A stretch of DNA of 37,038 nt from a virus. Shown piece after piece: positions 16,065 through 23,028 of this stretch (the stretch's first letter is position 1; the number at the start of each line of letters is the position of its first letter). Made by a program: the position numbers and the translations under genes. The notes under the pieces were generated by a model that was not told the origin of the DNA, did no database searches, and was given only the letters and a program-made list of their open reading frames with translations. The DNA is taken from positions 1 through 37,038 of IMG/VR virus record IMGVR_UViG_3300017726_000022; one strand, 5' to 3'.

Positions 16065-16093
16065 AGAATAGCGTAAAGACTTGACTTTGTAAA
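16065..16093 (-). promoter_or_regulatory. Promoter candidate for the VRR-NUC/polymerase operon
   Basis: The minus strand reads TTTACA (16093-16088), 17 nt, TATTCT (16070-16065). It lies just after the terminator at 16098-16122, where a new transcript is needed. The predicted start would fall at or within a few nt of the VRR-NUC ATG (16058), implying a nearly leaderless mRNA. Confidence 0.4.
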
Positions 16094-16097
16094 GGCA

Positions 16098-16122
16098 CAA
16101 AAAACCCCGCACTAGGCGGGGC
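16098..16122 (-). terminator. Intrinsic terminator ending the accessory operon
   Basis: On the minus strand CCCCGC, CTAG/T loop, GCGGGG is followed by TTTTTT: a GC-rich stem and U tract. It lies downstream of the 68-residue gene and directly after a copy of the 20-bp palindrome. Confidence 0.85.
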
Positions 16123-16128
16123 GTTAGC

Positions 16129-16148
16129 AACATTGAATATTCAATGTT
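16129..16148. repeat. 20-bp perfect palindrome, copy 1 (between last stop and terminator)
   Basis: AACATTGAATATTCAATGTT, identical to its own reverse complement. It lies 3 bp after the stop of the 68-residue gene and 6 bp before the terminator stem. One of eight copies between 16.1 and 24.1 kb. Confidence 0.95.
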
Positions 16149-16151
16149 AGT

Positions 16152-16358
16152 TTATTCATTCTCCTGTATGTCTTTCATAATTTCTCGCCGTAGTCTCTTG
16201 CGATCTTCGGGCGAACACTTTGTAGCTATCTTAATATCACTAAGCCTTAGTTTGTAACTCGACGGGTTCCAGTACAGCGCAGCTTCTGGGTCGGTGACAA
16301 GCATGTACTGCCACGTCACCCCGTCGATGTCTAGGTAGAAGGATTCACCTGTCATCAC
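16152..16358 (-). CDS. Small hypothetical protein
   Basis: A 68-residue protein, not recognised. The start is GTG followed at once by ATG (16355); GGAGG lies 6-9 nt upstream, so either could be used. The C-terminus is basic and helical (EDRKRLRREIMKDIQENE). It overlaps the upstream gene by 14 bp and is the last gene before the palindrome and terminator. Confidence 0.6.
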   Translation of the reverse strand: MMTGESFYLDIDGVTWQYMLVTDPEAALYWNPSSYKLRLSDIKIATKCSPEDRKRLRREIMKDIQENE

Positions 16359-16689
16359 CCTTCGCCTCCTTTAATTCAGCTTCCAATCGAGTGCGAGTCT
16401 TACGCATTACAGCGGCTAGATACTCGCCATTCTCAGTATCCACTAGGCCGTCGAGAAAAACCTCTTCGCCAAATTTCAAAGCACTGAGACGGCCTTCCAT
16501 TACTTCTATCCGCTCCCAGTTTAATAATCTTCTCAACCTTGCGGTGTACTTTTTCAGGTCTTCTTCGGTTTCAAAGAAAAGTGTTGAGTATTGATTAACA
16601 CTTTCTAAATCTACGTCACACCAGTACTCAAGATGCTCCAGAAAAGTCTCTGCATACGGTCTTAGTTCTTTTTCACTTCGTTCCATCAT
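16345..16689 (-). CDS. Hypothetical helical protein
   Basis: A 114-residue charged protein, mostly predicted helix (LKKYTARLRRLLNWERIEV, then RKTRTRLEAELKEAKGDDR). No family recognised. A good GGAG lies 5 nt before the first of two ATGs at 16689. Just upstream, inside the end of the preceding gene, is the 19-bp palindrome at 16699-16717, in the same position relative to the start as the 20-bp palindromes take elsewhere. Confidence 0.6.
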   Translation of the reverse strand: MMERSEKELRPYAETFLEHLEYWCDVDLESVNQYSTLFFETEEDLKKYTARLRRLLNWERIEVMEGRLSALKFGEEVFLDGLVDTENGEYLAAVMRKTRTRLEAELKEAKGDDR

Positions 16690-16909
16690 CGTTCTCCAAA
16701 GGTCGGAATCCGACCTTGTTATCTACGTGTTCAGTTAAGACCCTTCGTATTTCTTGAGTATAGTTAGGGTCAGCTTTGAAATGGTCTACCACGTATTGTG
16801 GTAGACGCAAACTTACTAGTGTCAGAGTAGGCTCTTTCTGCTTACCTCGTCGTCGTCTCTCAGCAGTCGAAATCAAGTTGCACCTCGTTACGAATAAAGA
16901 ATTTATCAT
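16673..16909 (-). CDS. Ribbon-helix-helix/BrnA-like DNA-binding protein
   Basis: A 78-residue protein. TLTLVSLRLPQYVVDHFKADPNYTQEIRRVLTEHV (about 28-62) has the strand-helix-helix layout of BrnA-type antitoxins and RHH repressors. No toxin partner is seen next to it. The ATG at 16909 lies 50 bp inside the upstream gene and has a poor ribosome site; a TTG at 16876 with GAGGTG 4 nt upstream would give a 67-residue form that fits the spacing better. The C-terminal codons contain the 19-bp palindrome. Confidence 0.55.
   Translation of the reverse strand: MINSLFVTRCNLISTAERRRRGKQKEPTLTLVSLRLPQYVVDHFKADPNYTQEIRRVLTEHVDNKVGFRPLENDDGTK
16699..16717. repeat. 19-bp palindrome of a second family, copy 1
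   Basis: AAGGTCGGAATCCGACCTT: 9-bp arms around a single central base. It lies in the last codons of the RHH gene (reading KVGFRPL on the minus strand) and 9 nt upstream of the next ATG. The other copy, differing only at the central base, is at 22699-22717. Confidence 0.9.
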
Positions 16910-17798
16910 CTGCCAGTTTGAAACCAGCCCCGTCTACAAATGTACCCTTGTCAGCAATCTTCAACAGACCCAATGCCATCCGCATGTCGCTAGGCATCTC
17001 GTCACGCTTGAACCGCTTTGGTGTTGTCTCGCCTTGGTGCCACTTGAAGTATTCATCTTCTTTTAGCAAAACGTAGTAGCCGTTTCTTTTATGGACTACG
17101 TCTTCGATATTTTTTACTACCTGTAACTCGTTTTGTGTGTGGTGAAAAGCATCAATAAGATCAGCCTTACCCATGTCTTTAAGAAACTTGAGTACCGTTT
17201 CATTAGCGCGTGCAACCTCTGTCTTGATGTAGTCAGTAAGCTTGCTGCGTGCAGCATCATGTTCTTTGCGCAGCTGATACGAGCTGTTGTTTACTTCGTA
17301 ACTTACGTTGGATGCCATTGCTTCCATATGCTCACGTATGGTCATGCCATAAAAGTATTGAGCGAATAAAGACTTTGCTGTACTGAGCTTCGCTGTCTTC
17401 TTCGCACTCCCGCGTTTCAATACTCGGTTGATGCGGTTGTTTGTAAATTCCAACCCATTCGCGTTGTTAGAGTACGCCTCTCCTCCACTGATACAACCAA
17501 CAGGCTCGTCACCATCAAGCACGTATATGTTGCGCATGGTCATGTACTCCTCGTTTTTCTCGTTGTATCTAGTGTGAGTTTTAACGTAGAACGAGTAGTC
17601 TGGATAACGATGCCCGAGATGCGATAGCAAAGCAGGGGCAATATCCCGATGATGCTTCTGCTTCAAGGGTCCAGTATCGTTTCGGTTGTGGTAAATATTT
17701 CTCGGCATGTTTGAAAAGTTAGACGCATCGCCATTCTTGATGTCGTCTTTGGCGTTTGCCACTGCATAGCTATCTCTACTGTATACTTCTGTAAGCAT
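16860..17798 (-). CDS. Uncharacterised protein of the MoxR-VWA cassette
   Basis: A 312-residue protein, no domain recognised. It is mostly charged and helical in its centre (about 150-240), with an aromatic N-terminal third that includes a FYVKTHTRYNEKNEEY segment and a YVLDGDEPVGCISGGE turn. It follows the 286-residue gene by 10 bp with a GGGGAAAG site before its ATG. Gene order MoxR, VWA, 286-residue and 312-residue proteins suggests the four work together; in other phages such companions may be substrates or adaptors of the ATPase (inference). Confidence 0.65.
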   Translation of the reverse strand: MLTEVYSRDSYAVANAKDDIKNGDASNFSNMPRNIYHNRNDTGPLKQKHHRDIAPALLSHLGHRYPDYSFYVKTHTRYNEKNEEYMTMRNIYVLDGDEPVGCISGGEAYSNNANGLEFTNNRINRVLKRGSAKKTAKLSTAKSLFAQYFYGMTIREHMEAMASNVSYEVNNSSYQLRKEHDAARSKLTDYIKTEVARANETVLKFLKDMGKADLIDAFHHTQNELQVVKNIEDVVHKRNGYYVLLKEDEYFKWHQGETTPKRFKRDEMPSDMRMALGLLKIADKGTFVDGAGFKLADDKFFIRNEVQLDFDC

Positions 17799-17808
17799 TC
17801 TCTTTCCC

Positions 17809-18669
17809 CTACCAATCGTATGAATTAATAATTGAGTCCACTTCTTCCTTTACTTCCTCACGGACAGTTGGGGAATCCTTGAACATCTCTTTTGTTTTAC
17901 CTGCCATAATATCCTCAAGGCGTTGACGCGCCTCTTCTATCTTGGGGTCGTTGGTCAGGTTCATGTGCTTAAGCATACGGCACAAGCCCAAGGGATTAGA
18001 TACAAAAGTCTCATGCCACCTTTTCTTATCATCCTCTTCCTCGTCCCCAGTATCCGTGCACTTCGCACTTATCGCTTGCAGCTCCTTGAGTAGCCGCTTG
18101 TCATTTTCCTTGGCGGCTTCCATTACCTTACGTTCAACTTCCTGATCGCACGTCGCCTTGAGTTCTTCCATCTCCTGCGCGGGTAGGTCGATACATAGGT
18201 GACCTGACTCTGGTACAGGGGCAACAACAAAGTTCCATGCAAACTTTTCCATCACCTCATGCACTGGTGGGTAGTCAGCTTCACTGAATATGTCACCCCG
18301 GTAGTGCTTGGCAGTCTCACGGTAACTCTCGTACTTCTGCTCAAACTTACTAATCATGTCAGCGAACATGGTCTGCTTCAGATTGTGCTGAGACTTGTAG
18401 TCTAAGAATAGGCTAGTAGGGCAAAGCCTGTACCCGCGCTCATCCCAAGGCAACGTCATGGTGTTGTGCCAGAGACGCGCTTGGGCTGCATGTTTCTGTA
18501 TGTCCTTGTGCCCAGTTGAACCGACCATCAGGTTGTCGTACATACGCATCGCCCTTGGGTCTGCGTTCTTACCAGCAGCGACCTCACTCTCTAAGTCTTT
18601 GTTGCGCTTACTTGCGCCCCACACGCTAATGTTTAGACGTACCAATACTGCACTGTTTGCTATACTCAT
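17809..18669 (-). CDS. MoxR-VWA-associated protein (possibly DUF3150-like)
   Basis: A 286-residue, highly charged helical protein. The N-terminal segment LVRLNISVWGASKRNKDLE resembles the start of DUF3150 proteins, which accompany MoxR/VWA pairs in phages and some bacteria; that comparison is from memory and tentative. Acidic stretches occur near 205-220. AAAGGAG lies upstream of the ATG at 18669, and a palindrome copy lies 15 nt before it. Probably a partner of the adjacent AAA+ ATPase and VWA protein. Confidence 0.62.
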   Translation of the reverse strand: MSIANSAVLVRLNISVWGASKRNKDLESEVAAGKNADPRAMRMYDNLMVGSTGHKDIQKHAAQARLWHNTMTLPWDERGYRLCPTSLFLDYKSQHNLKQTMFADMISKFEQKYESYRETAKHYRGDIFSEADYPPVHEVMEKFAWNFVVAPVPESGHLCIDLPAQEMEELKATCDQEVERKVMEAAKENDKRLLKELQAISAKCTDTGDEEEDDKKRWHETFVSNPLGLCRMLKHMNLTNDPKIEEARQRLEDIMAGKTKEMFKDSPTVREEVKEEVDSIINSYDW

Positions 18670-18684
18670 TCTCTTTCTCCTTTG

Positions 18685-18704
18685 AACATTGATTATTCAA
18701 TGTT
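18685..18704. repeat. 20-bp palindrome, variant copy 2 carrying a stop codon
   Basis: AACATTGATTATTCAATGTT on the plus strand; one base differs from the consensus. On the minus strand the change turns GAATAT into GAATAA and supplies the TAA stop of the VWA gene, whose last residues (NIE) are encoded by the palindrome itself. It is 15 nt upstream of the next start codon. Confidence 0.92.
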
Positions 18705-19865
18705 GATTGTTTTACCCACAGGGGCGGTTATGTTTCTGTTGTTTGCGATTGCCCAGAGCACCGGACTAGTCCAGTTACCCCACGAACCGATTTCACCATC
18801 AGTCAGTACCACCACACAGTCTGGCTTGATGCTGTTCTTACTCAAGTAGTCAGAGACGCACGTAGGGTCGGTACCTCCACCACCGTGTGCAGTGCGTAGC
18901 TCTGGTGCGTTCTTGAAAGAATCACTGGTATACGTCTCGTGGTTCTCAACCGCACCATCCCAGTCGATCATGTGTATCTTGTTAATGTTAAGGTTCTGCG
19001 CCAGCCCCACCATCTCACTGGTGACTTTGGTTAGTCGGTCACCGTACATCGAGCCGGACGTGTCCCGCGCAAACACCACCTCGTTGACGCTATTACCTTC
19101 TAGCGTAGGCATAACAATGTCTTGATGCAGATACCTGCGATTCGGTCTACGCCATGTCGAGCGTTCCTTCTTCCGGCACGTTGAATTCATAAACATTCGC
19201 AGTGCATCGCGCCAGTCCACCTTGGGCGTGATAAGTTCTTCAAGCCCCAGTGCATCACGTAGTCCACCTGCACCTGCTCGTTTACCTGCATGGATACCTT
19301 GACGGATAGCCTCGGTCACATCCTTCTTGAGTTCCTTGGCCTGTTCCTTGGTTAGTTCCTTGGCGCCATCCCAGTCGTGTTCATCGAACCCACCACCTCC
19401 ACCCCCTTCGTTATTCTCTAGCAGGTCGTTGAAGATGCGTTTGATGGTCCAGTCTCGGTACTTGATGTCATGTAAGCCAATGGGCTTCCCGTCCGCATCT
19501 TGGGGCATCTCGGTCAACAGATGATTAGGGTCGGCAAGTTCGATCTTGTCATTGTTCCAATAGTCTGCCGCCATGTTGGTTAGCATTGGGTTACGTTCCT
19601 TGAGATTTTGGTACGTCACCATGTGCATACCTGCCTTGTGCAACCACTCGTGCACCATGACATAGGCAATGCCCTTATCACCGTTGCTGATCTGATTGAA
19701 CAGGAAGTCTGGATTGAACCAACAGTCCCGGCCATCTGTAGCCGCTGTGGGTACGTCAGTAGTCAGAATAGTTTTACCGTGCATGGCAACACCACGCAGC
19801 AGCCCAAACTGCTCAGACCGCATAAGCCCGATCTTGATTGCTTTGAATTTACGTTCTACTTTCAT
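18693..19865 (-). CDS. VWA-domain protein with N-terminal metallopeptidase-like domain (DUF2201-type)
   Basis: A 390-residue protein. The N-terminal part carries HEWLHKAGMH (72-81), an HExxH zinc motif with a further His. A Gly-rich linker follows (GGGGGGF, about 160). The C-terminal VWA domain has a complete MIDAS: DTSGS (268-272), T332 in GGGTD, and TDGE (355-358). This is the domain pair of DUF2201-type proteins, which team with MoxR AAA+ ATPases to remodel or mature protein complexes. I chose ATG 19865, which has GGGAGAAAG upstream, over a TTG inside the palindrome. It follows the MoxR gene with 30 bp spacing. Confidence 0.85.
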   Translation of the reverse strand: MKVERKFKAIKIGLMRSEQFGLLRGVAMHGKTILTTDVPTAATDGRDCWFNPDFLFNQISNGDKGIAYVMVHEWLHKAGMHMVTYQNLKERNPMLTNMAADYWNNDKIELADPNHLLTEMPQDADGKPIGLHDIKYRDWTIKRIFNDLLENNEGGGGGGFDEHDWDGAKELTKEQAKELKKDVTEAIRQGIHAGKRAGAGGLRDALGLEELITPKVDWRDALRMFMNSTCRKKERSTWRRPNRRYLHQDIVMPTLEGNSVNEVVFARDTSGSMYGDRLTKVTSEMVGLAQNLNINKIHMIDWDGAVENHETYTSDSFKNAPELRTAHGGGGTDPTCVSDYLSKNSIKPDCVVVLTDGEIGSWGNWTSPVLWAIANNRNITAPVGKTINIE

Positions 19866-19876
19866 CTCTTTCTCCC

Positions 19877-19896
19877 AACATTGAATATTCAATGTT
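19877..19896. repeat. 20-bp perfect palindrome, copy 3
   Basis: AACATTGAATATTCAATGTT. Its edge shares one base with the TGA stop of the MoxR gene and it lies 11 nt upstream of the VWA ATG, with the Shine-Dalgarno in between. Confidence 0.95.
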
Positions 19897-20945
19897 CACA
19901 GTAAGTCCTCGTTATCGGCAGCCCACAGTGCAAACTCTCGGTTCGCGAAGGCGATTGCTTTCTTACGCTCGTGTCGGGCCAGTGCCACACAGAACACCAC
20001 CTGCCACTCTTCTTCCATGCGGCGCAGGTACTTGAGTATGTTGGTCAGGGTGTCCTTCTCTACATGCTCTAGTAGTCCGAACGTCATTACTGCGCGGGCA
20101 CCGGGGTCATGGGGCACAATAGCCACATCAGGTTGCTCGATCACAGCTTTGATTGGGGGTAATGATTCTTGGAACCGGATGAAAGATACAACGCTGGCCG
20201 CAAATGCCGCACCGCCTGCACCTGTTAGCGCAGCCATAAGCGCATCTTCATTGTAGTTTGCTCGGTTTTTGATGATCCCACTGGCAATTTCTAGTACACG
20301 TGGGGACACCACATTGTCCTGTGGGCTAGACGGGTGGAAGATAAACTCGTTCTTCACGCCATCGAGGTAGGATGCTAGGCAGTAGGGATACCGGTTTACC
20401 CATGCAATAAGTAGCGACTCGATGCCATTATTCACAGCCCAAGGTGTCCATACTTCATGGTCTGGTTTACGCACAATCAGCTCGATGATGCGCTGTCTGG
20501 TATGTTGGGCCAGCCCATCGCCCACGCCATCGGTGTCGAGGTTACCGGTCAGATAGATGATGCTGCCCTCGGGTATCGGTAGGTCACCAAGTCTAGGGTT
20601 AGATACTTCTAGCGCAGGGTGAAGCATGTTCTTCACTGGCTCCATGCCTTTAGTAAACTCGTCGAGACACCAGACAACGGGCTGTCCCCCGTGAATGCCG
20701 AATCGGGCATTGGGGTAATACCTCGTCACCTTGCTTTCGTGGTCGATCACAGGCATACACACATCACCTAGATCAAGGTTGGGCACGTCCACCATGCACA
20801 GTGGCAAGCCAGCGATACGTGCAATCTCTTGGGCGATGCTAGTCTTACCGACACCCGGCTCACCCCGCAGGATGAAACGCGTCTGGGGGTTGTTGACGAT
20901 AAGCTGTACAGCTTGCTGAAGTGTTACTGTTTGAATCTCATTCAT
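19896..20945 (-). CDS. MoxR-family AAA+ ATPase
   Basis: A 349-residue AAA+ protein. Walker A GEPGVGKTS (28-36), Walker B VVWCLDEF (90-97), sensor-1 LTGN (132-135) and arginines in HTRQR (148-152) are all present. MoxR ATPases act as chaperones for metal-cofactor insertion or complex assembly, typically with a VWA partner, which is the next gene. ATG 20945 is chosen; an in-frame TTG inside the palindrome would add 12 residues but lacks a ribosome site. It lies downstream of a strong promoter candidate (21022-21051), so it probably leads the cassette. Confidence 0.88.
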   Translation of the reverse strand: MNEIQTVTLQQAVQLIVNNPQTRFILRGEPGVGKTSIAQEIARIAGLPLCMVDVPNLDLGDVCMPVIDHESKVTRYYPNARFGIHGGQPVVWCLDEFTKGMEPVKNMLHPALEVSNPRLGDLPIPEGSIIYLTGNLDTDGVGDGLAQHTRQRIIELIVRKPDHEVWTPWAVNNGIESLLIAWVNRYPYCLASYLDGVKNEFIFHPSSPQDNVVSPRVLEIASGIIKNRANYNEDALMAALTGAGGAAFAASVVSFIRFQESLPPIKAVIEQPDVAIVPHDPGARAVMTFGLLEHVEKDTLTNILKYLRRMEEEWQVVFCVALARHERKKAIAFANREFALWAADNEDLL

Positions 20946-20965
20946 TGTTACGTTCTCTTTAGTTG

Positions 20966-20985
20966 AACATTGAATATTCAATGTT
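20966..20985. repeat. 20-bp perfect palindrome, copy 4
   Basis: AACATTGAATATTCAATGTT, 20 nt upstream of the MoxR start and about 37 bp downstream of the promoter -10 candidate, so it would lie in the 5' leader of the transcript. Confidence 0.95.
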
Positions 20986-21021
20986 GGTTAGTTGGTATTA
21001 CAGAAATCAAACTACGAGTAT

Positions 21022-21051
21022 ATTGTATCACAATATAACTCAGACTGTCAA
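21022..21051 (-). promoter_or_regulatory. Strong sigma70-type promoter with operator-like dyad, upstream of moxR
   Basis: The minus strand reads TTGACA (21051-21046), 18 nt, TACAAT (21027-21022). The -10 lies in a perfect dyad: TATATTGT, GAT, ACAATATA. The core of the same dyad recurs in the promoter candidate at 23029-23057, suggesting a shared repressor site. The -35 overlaps the last codons of the 62-residue gene. Confidence 0.7.
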
Positions 21052-21228
21052 GTAGCAGCCGAACACCTGTGGTGCTGCGGTCATGTGCAGATTCCTCCCA
21101 TCCATTGAAACCACTGCTACTTTATTGTTATGGACGTGCGACACGTAGTAACGCCGTCCCCTGTTATCCCTTACTACTTCTCCAGTATCCACAGGACACT
21201 TAGTCTTTGCTCGCACAAGAGTTTTCAT
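21040..21228 (-). CDS. Small basic beta-rich hypothetical protein
   Basis: A 62-residue protein, not recognised. The sequence alternates as if forming an SH3-like or KOW-like small barrel (GEVVRDNRGRRYYVSHVHNNKVAVVSMDG). ATGA overlap with the end of the 277-residue gene. Its stop lies inside the promoter candidate for moxR. Confidence 0.6.
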   Translation of the reverse strand: MKTLVRAKTKCPVDTGEVVRDNRGRRYYVSHVHNNKVAVVSMDGRNLHMTAAPQVFGCYLTV

Positions 21229-22058
21229 AGGTACGTCCCCGCTCCGGTCATATATGTTTCGTTATCATTAGTGTTCGGCTTGTCCACTTCCCGCTGCTCG
21301 AACAAATCTTCGGCGTATATATACTTGAGCATATCGTCGAGCATGTTCTTTACGTCCTCTGGTAGTATGGATAAAAACCTGTTTGTCCAATCCCCTCGCA
21401 TAGTGCAGCACCGGCGTAGCAGGAAGTCAGCAGCGTCATGCCACTCATCATTGCTACGCACCATTTGATAGAGTTCCCCCGCTGTTAGTTGGTACCGGCC
21501 TTGGTCGTACTGTTGCGGGTCCACCAGCTTTGCTAGTGCTAGCACGTACTTGGTGAATGGTTCGATCTCCTTGCGGCGCATCCCCATCGGAGCACGCTTC
21601 AGGTAGTACGCGTACATTTTGGGCGGGTCGATAAAGTCATAGCGGTATACGTCTGCATTCCACCTGAGTTTGATCGGGTTGTGATCCTCGACTAGCACAG
21701 ACTTTTTACCGCATTTGATACACGTCTGGTCACGGTGCCCGTGGATGTGCACTAAAGCCCATCCGAGTATTGCTGTGGCAAACTGGTGCGTTGAGTTTGT
21801 GGCGTAGCCGCCGTTGGTGAAGTGAATCTCCCCGTCGGGGTAATAAGTCAGCACGTTGGTGTCGTACAGCCTGCACGCTACGCTGCCATCGCGCTGCTTT
21901 ATTATCTGCATGTGCTTTCGGCGTCTGCCGTTGGGGGTGTTGATGATCGGGCGTAGCCAATCCTTGCCCCTGATAGGCTTGATTGATTCGTAGTGAGCCA
22001 GTGCTTTTTCATACGTGTTCAGCGCCGGTATCTCATAAGAGCTTCTAGGTCCATACAC
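21225..22058 (-). CDS. Uncharacterised phage protein with CxxC motif
   Basis: A 277-residue protein starting with GTG at 22058 (GAGGAG about 9 nt upstream). TCIKCGKKS near 134 is a single CxxC knuckle, preceded by HIHGHRD, which together could bind a metal. Other segments (about 20-90) look beta-rich. No known family. It is the first gene after a palindrome copy at 22073 and is coupled to the 62-residue gene by ATGA. Confidence 0.65.
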   Translation of the reverse strand: MYGPRSSYEIPALNTYEKALAHYESIKPIRGKDWLRPIINTPNGRRRKHMQIIKQRDGSVACRLYDTNVLTYYPDGEIHFTNGGYATNSTHQFATAILGWALVHIHGHRDQTCIKCGKKSVLVEDHNPIKLRWNADVYRYDFIDPPKMYAYYLKRAPMGMRRKEIEPFTKYVLALAKLVDPQQYDQGRYQLTAGELYQMVRSNDEWHDAADFLLRRCCTMRGDWTNRFLSILPEDVKNMLDDMLKYIYAEDLFEQREVDKPNTNDNETYMTGAGTYL

Positions 22059-22072
22059 TTGACGTTCTCCTC

Positions 22073-22092
22073 AACATTGAATATTCAATGTT
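22073..22092. repeat. 20-bp perfect palindrome, copy 5
   Basis: AACATTGAATATTCAATGTT. Shares one base with the TAA stop of the 79-residue gene and lies 14 nt upstream of the GTG start at 22058. Confidence 0.95.
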
Positions 22093-22331
22093 TATTTCTC
22101 GTTGGTTTGTGGTTTGTCTGGCAGCTCCTGCTGCTGTTCCTGTTGCCCCTGCTCACATACCCAGCGTCTTAGTACAGCCGGATCGTAGTCTGCTAGCAGG
22201 TCGGCTAGCGTTACTTTCTCTACCGCAGGGACGTGGGCGGTTAGCTCCCAGTCCCGTTTAGCTTGTTCGCCCCAGTCCTGCCACGCCTCAAGCGTGGGCT
22301 TCTCGTAGGGTTCCTTACTTGGCTTTTTCAT
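22092..22331 (-). CDS. Small Gln-rich hypothetical protein
   Basis: A 79-residue protein starting at ATG 22331, which has a GGAGGGG site; a longer upstream frame exists but has no ribosome site and would run through the membrane-protein gene. The N-terminal MKKPSKEPYEKPTLEAWQDWGEQAKRDWE is Lys/Trp-rich; the tail is Gln/Glu-rich (EQGQQEQQQELPDKPQ). No family recognised. It follows the membrane protein by 2 bp. Confidence 0.6.
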   Translation of the reverse strand: MKKPSKEPYEKPTLEAWQDWGEQAKRDWELTAHVPAVEKVTLADLLADYDPAVLRRWVCEQGQQEQQQELPDKPQTNEK

Positions 22332-22333
22332 TG

Positions 22334-22516
22334 TTACCCCTCCAGAATCAGCATGATTGTAACTACTGACCAAAAGAATAACGCTACACCTGCGGCAGTA
22401 GTCACAAAGCCCAGTACCTGTAGCGGACGCACCCACCACGGCCTCTCGTCTGCCCACGCGTACTGCTCATGCGGGTCGTGTATGTTTGGTGTCTTGTGGT
22501 TATTACTTTTCTTCAT
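22334..22516 (-). CDS. Small single-span membrane protein
   Basis: A 60-residue protein with a polar N-terminus (HDPHEQYAWADERPWW) and one hydrophobic segment at about 31-58 (VLGFVTTAAGVALFFWSVVT). It could be a holin-like or inner-membrane accessory protein, but it is not next to the lysis gene and has a single span. I chose ATG 22516, which forms an ATGA overlap with the preceding 55-codon gene, over a longer frame. Confidence 0.6.
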   Translation of the reverse strand: MKKSNNHKTPNIHDPHEQYAWADERPWWVRPLQVLGFVTTAAGVALFFWSVVTIMLILEG

Positions 22517-22680
22517 TGTTGTTCCTCCCTCTCCACGTCTATGATTTCGGTGTCGGCGACACCCGTCTGTTTGTAAGGGAATCCATCCCAATAAATTTCT
22601 TCTGCTTCTGCCTCGTCTTGGGCTTCAACGAAATAACAAATGGTAGATTGCTCGCTTACTGTGACAATGAACTTAGGCAT
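22513..22680 (-). CDS. Small acidic hypothetical protein
   Basis: A 55-residue gene read directly: it begins MPKFIVTVSEQSTICYFVEA and has an acidic helix (QDEAEAEEIYWDG), an alternating beta then helix layout seen in many tiny phage proteins. GGAGGAA lies upstream of the ATG at 22680 and a 19-bp palindrome lies 18 nt upstream. Ends in an ATGA overlap with the membrane-protein gene. Confidence 0.65.
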   Translation of the reverse strand: MPKFIVTVSEQSTICYFVEAQDEAEAEEIYWDGFPYKQTGVADTEIIDVEREEQQ

Positions 22681-22698
22681 CGTTTGGTTCCTCCTCTC

Positions 22699-22717
22699 AA
22701 GGTCGGATTCCGACCTT
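22699..22717. repeat. 19-bp palindrome of the second family, copy 2
   Basis: AAGGTCGGATTCCGACCTT: the same 9-bp arms as 16699-16717. It overlaps the TAA stop of the zinc-finger gene by 2 bp and lies 18 nt upstream of the next ATG. Confidence 0.9.
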
Positions 22718-22919
22718 ATGTGGTTCTCTTTGGGTTAGTGCCACGCAACGTGGCAGGGTCGGTAATTAGCTGGTAATTACCTTTGTTGTACTCTTGTGCG
22801 ACACACCATCCCATGCGTGCCTGCCCTGCCTCATGGTCACCGCATACCAAGCACGTTGTTATGCCTAGCTTGGCACGGGCAGGTGAGTATTGTTTGCCAC
22901 ACTTGATGCAATTAGCCAT
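22716..22919 (-). CDS. C4 zinc-finger protein
   Basis: A 67-residue protein with C4, C7, C23 and C26 in a CIKCGK ... CLVCGD pattern, resembling the DksA/TraR-like or small phage zinc-finger fold. Strong AGGAG upstream of ATG 22919. It is the first gene after the promoter candidate at 23029-23057, so it is probably made early. Small phage C4 proteins often modulate host RNA polymerase or bind nucleic acid; that is a suggestion only. Confidence 0.68.
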   Translation of the reverse strand: MANCIKCGKQYSPARAKLGITTCLVCGDHEAGQARMGWCVAQEYNKGNYQLITDPATLRGTNPKRTT

Positions 22920-22952
22920 ATCGTTCTCCTTCGTAATGTTACGTTTTGGTTG

Positions 22953-22972
22953 AACATTGAATATTCAATGTT
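22953..22972. repeat. 20-bp perfect palindrome, copy 6
   Basis: AACATTGAATATTCAATGTT, 33 nt upstream of the zinc-finger gene start and about 57 bp downstream of the -10 candidate, so it would lie in the 5' leader. Confidence 0.95.
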
Positions 22973-23028
22973 GGTTTGAGTCGGTTGTAATGTTACACAC
23001 AACAGGCGAATTCCCATTGTGTAAGTAT

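Noticed and set aside
16673-16909. Toxin-antitoxin pair with the BrnA-like protein
   Set aside because: Neither neighbour looks like a BrnT or other RNase toxin, so it is kept as a lone DNA-binding protein.
19866-19892. TTG start inside the palindrome giving a MNIQC... N-terminus for the VWA protein (also for MoxR at 20981 and the 166-residue gene at 24073)
   Set aside because: The same MNIQC would be added to three unrelated proteins simply because the palindrome repeats. In the VWA and 24040 cases a good Shine-Dalgarno precedes the downstream ATG.
22459-22591. Longer N-termini for the 60- and 79-residue proteins (starts at 22591 and 22457)
   Set aside because: Those extensions lie inside neighbouring genes in other frames and lack ribosome sites; ATG 22516 (ATGA overlap) and ATG 22331 (GGAGGGG) are better.
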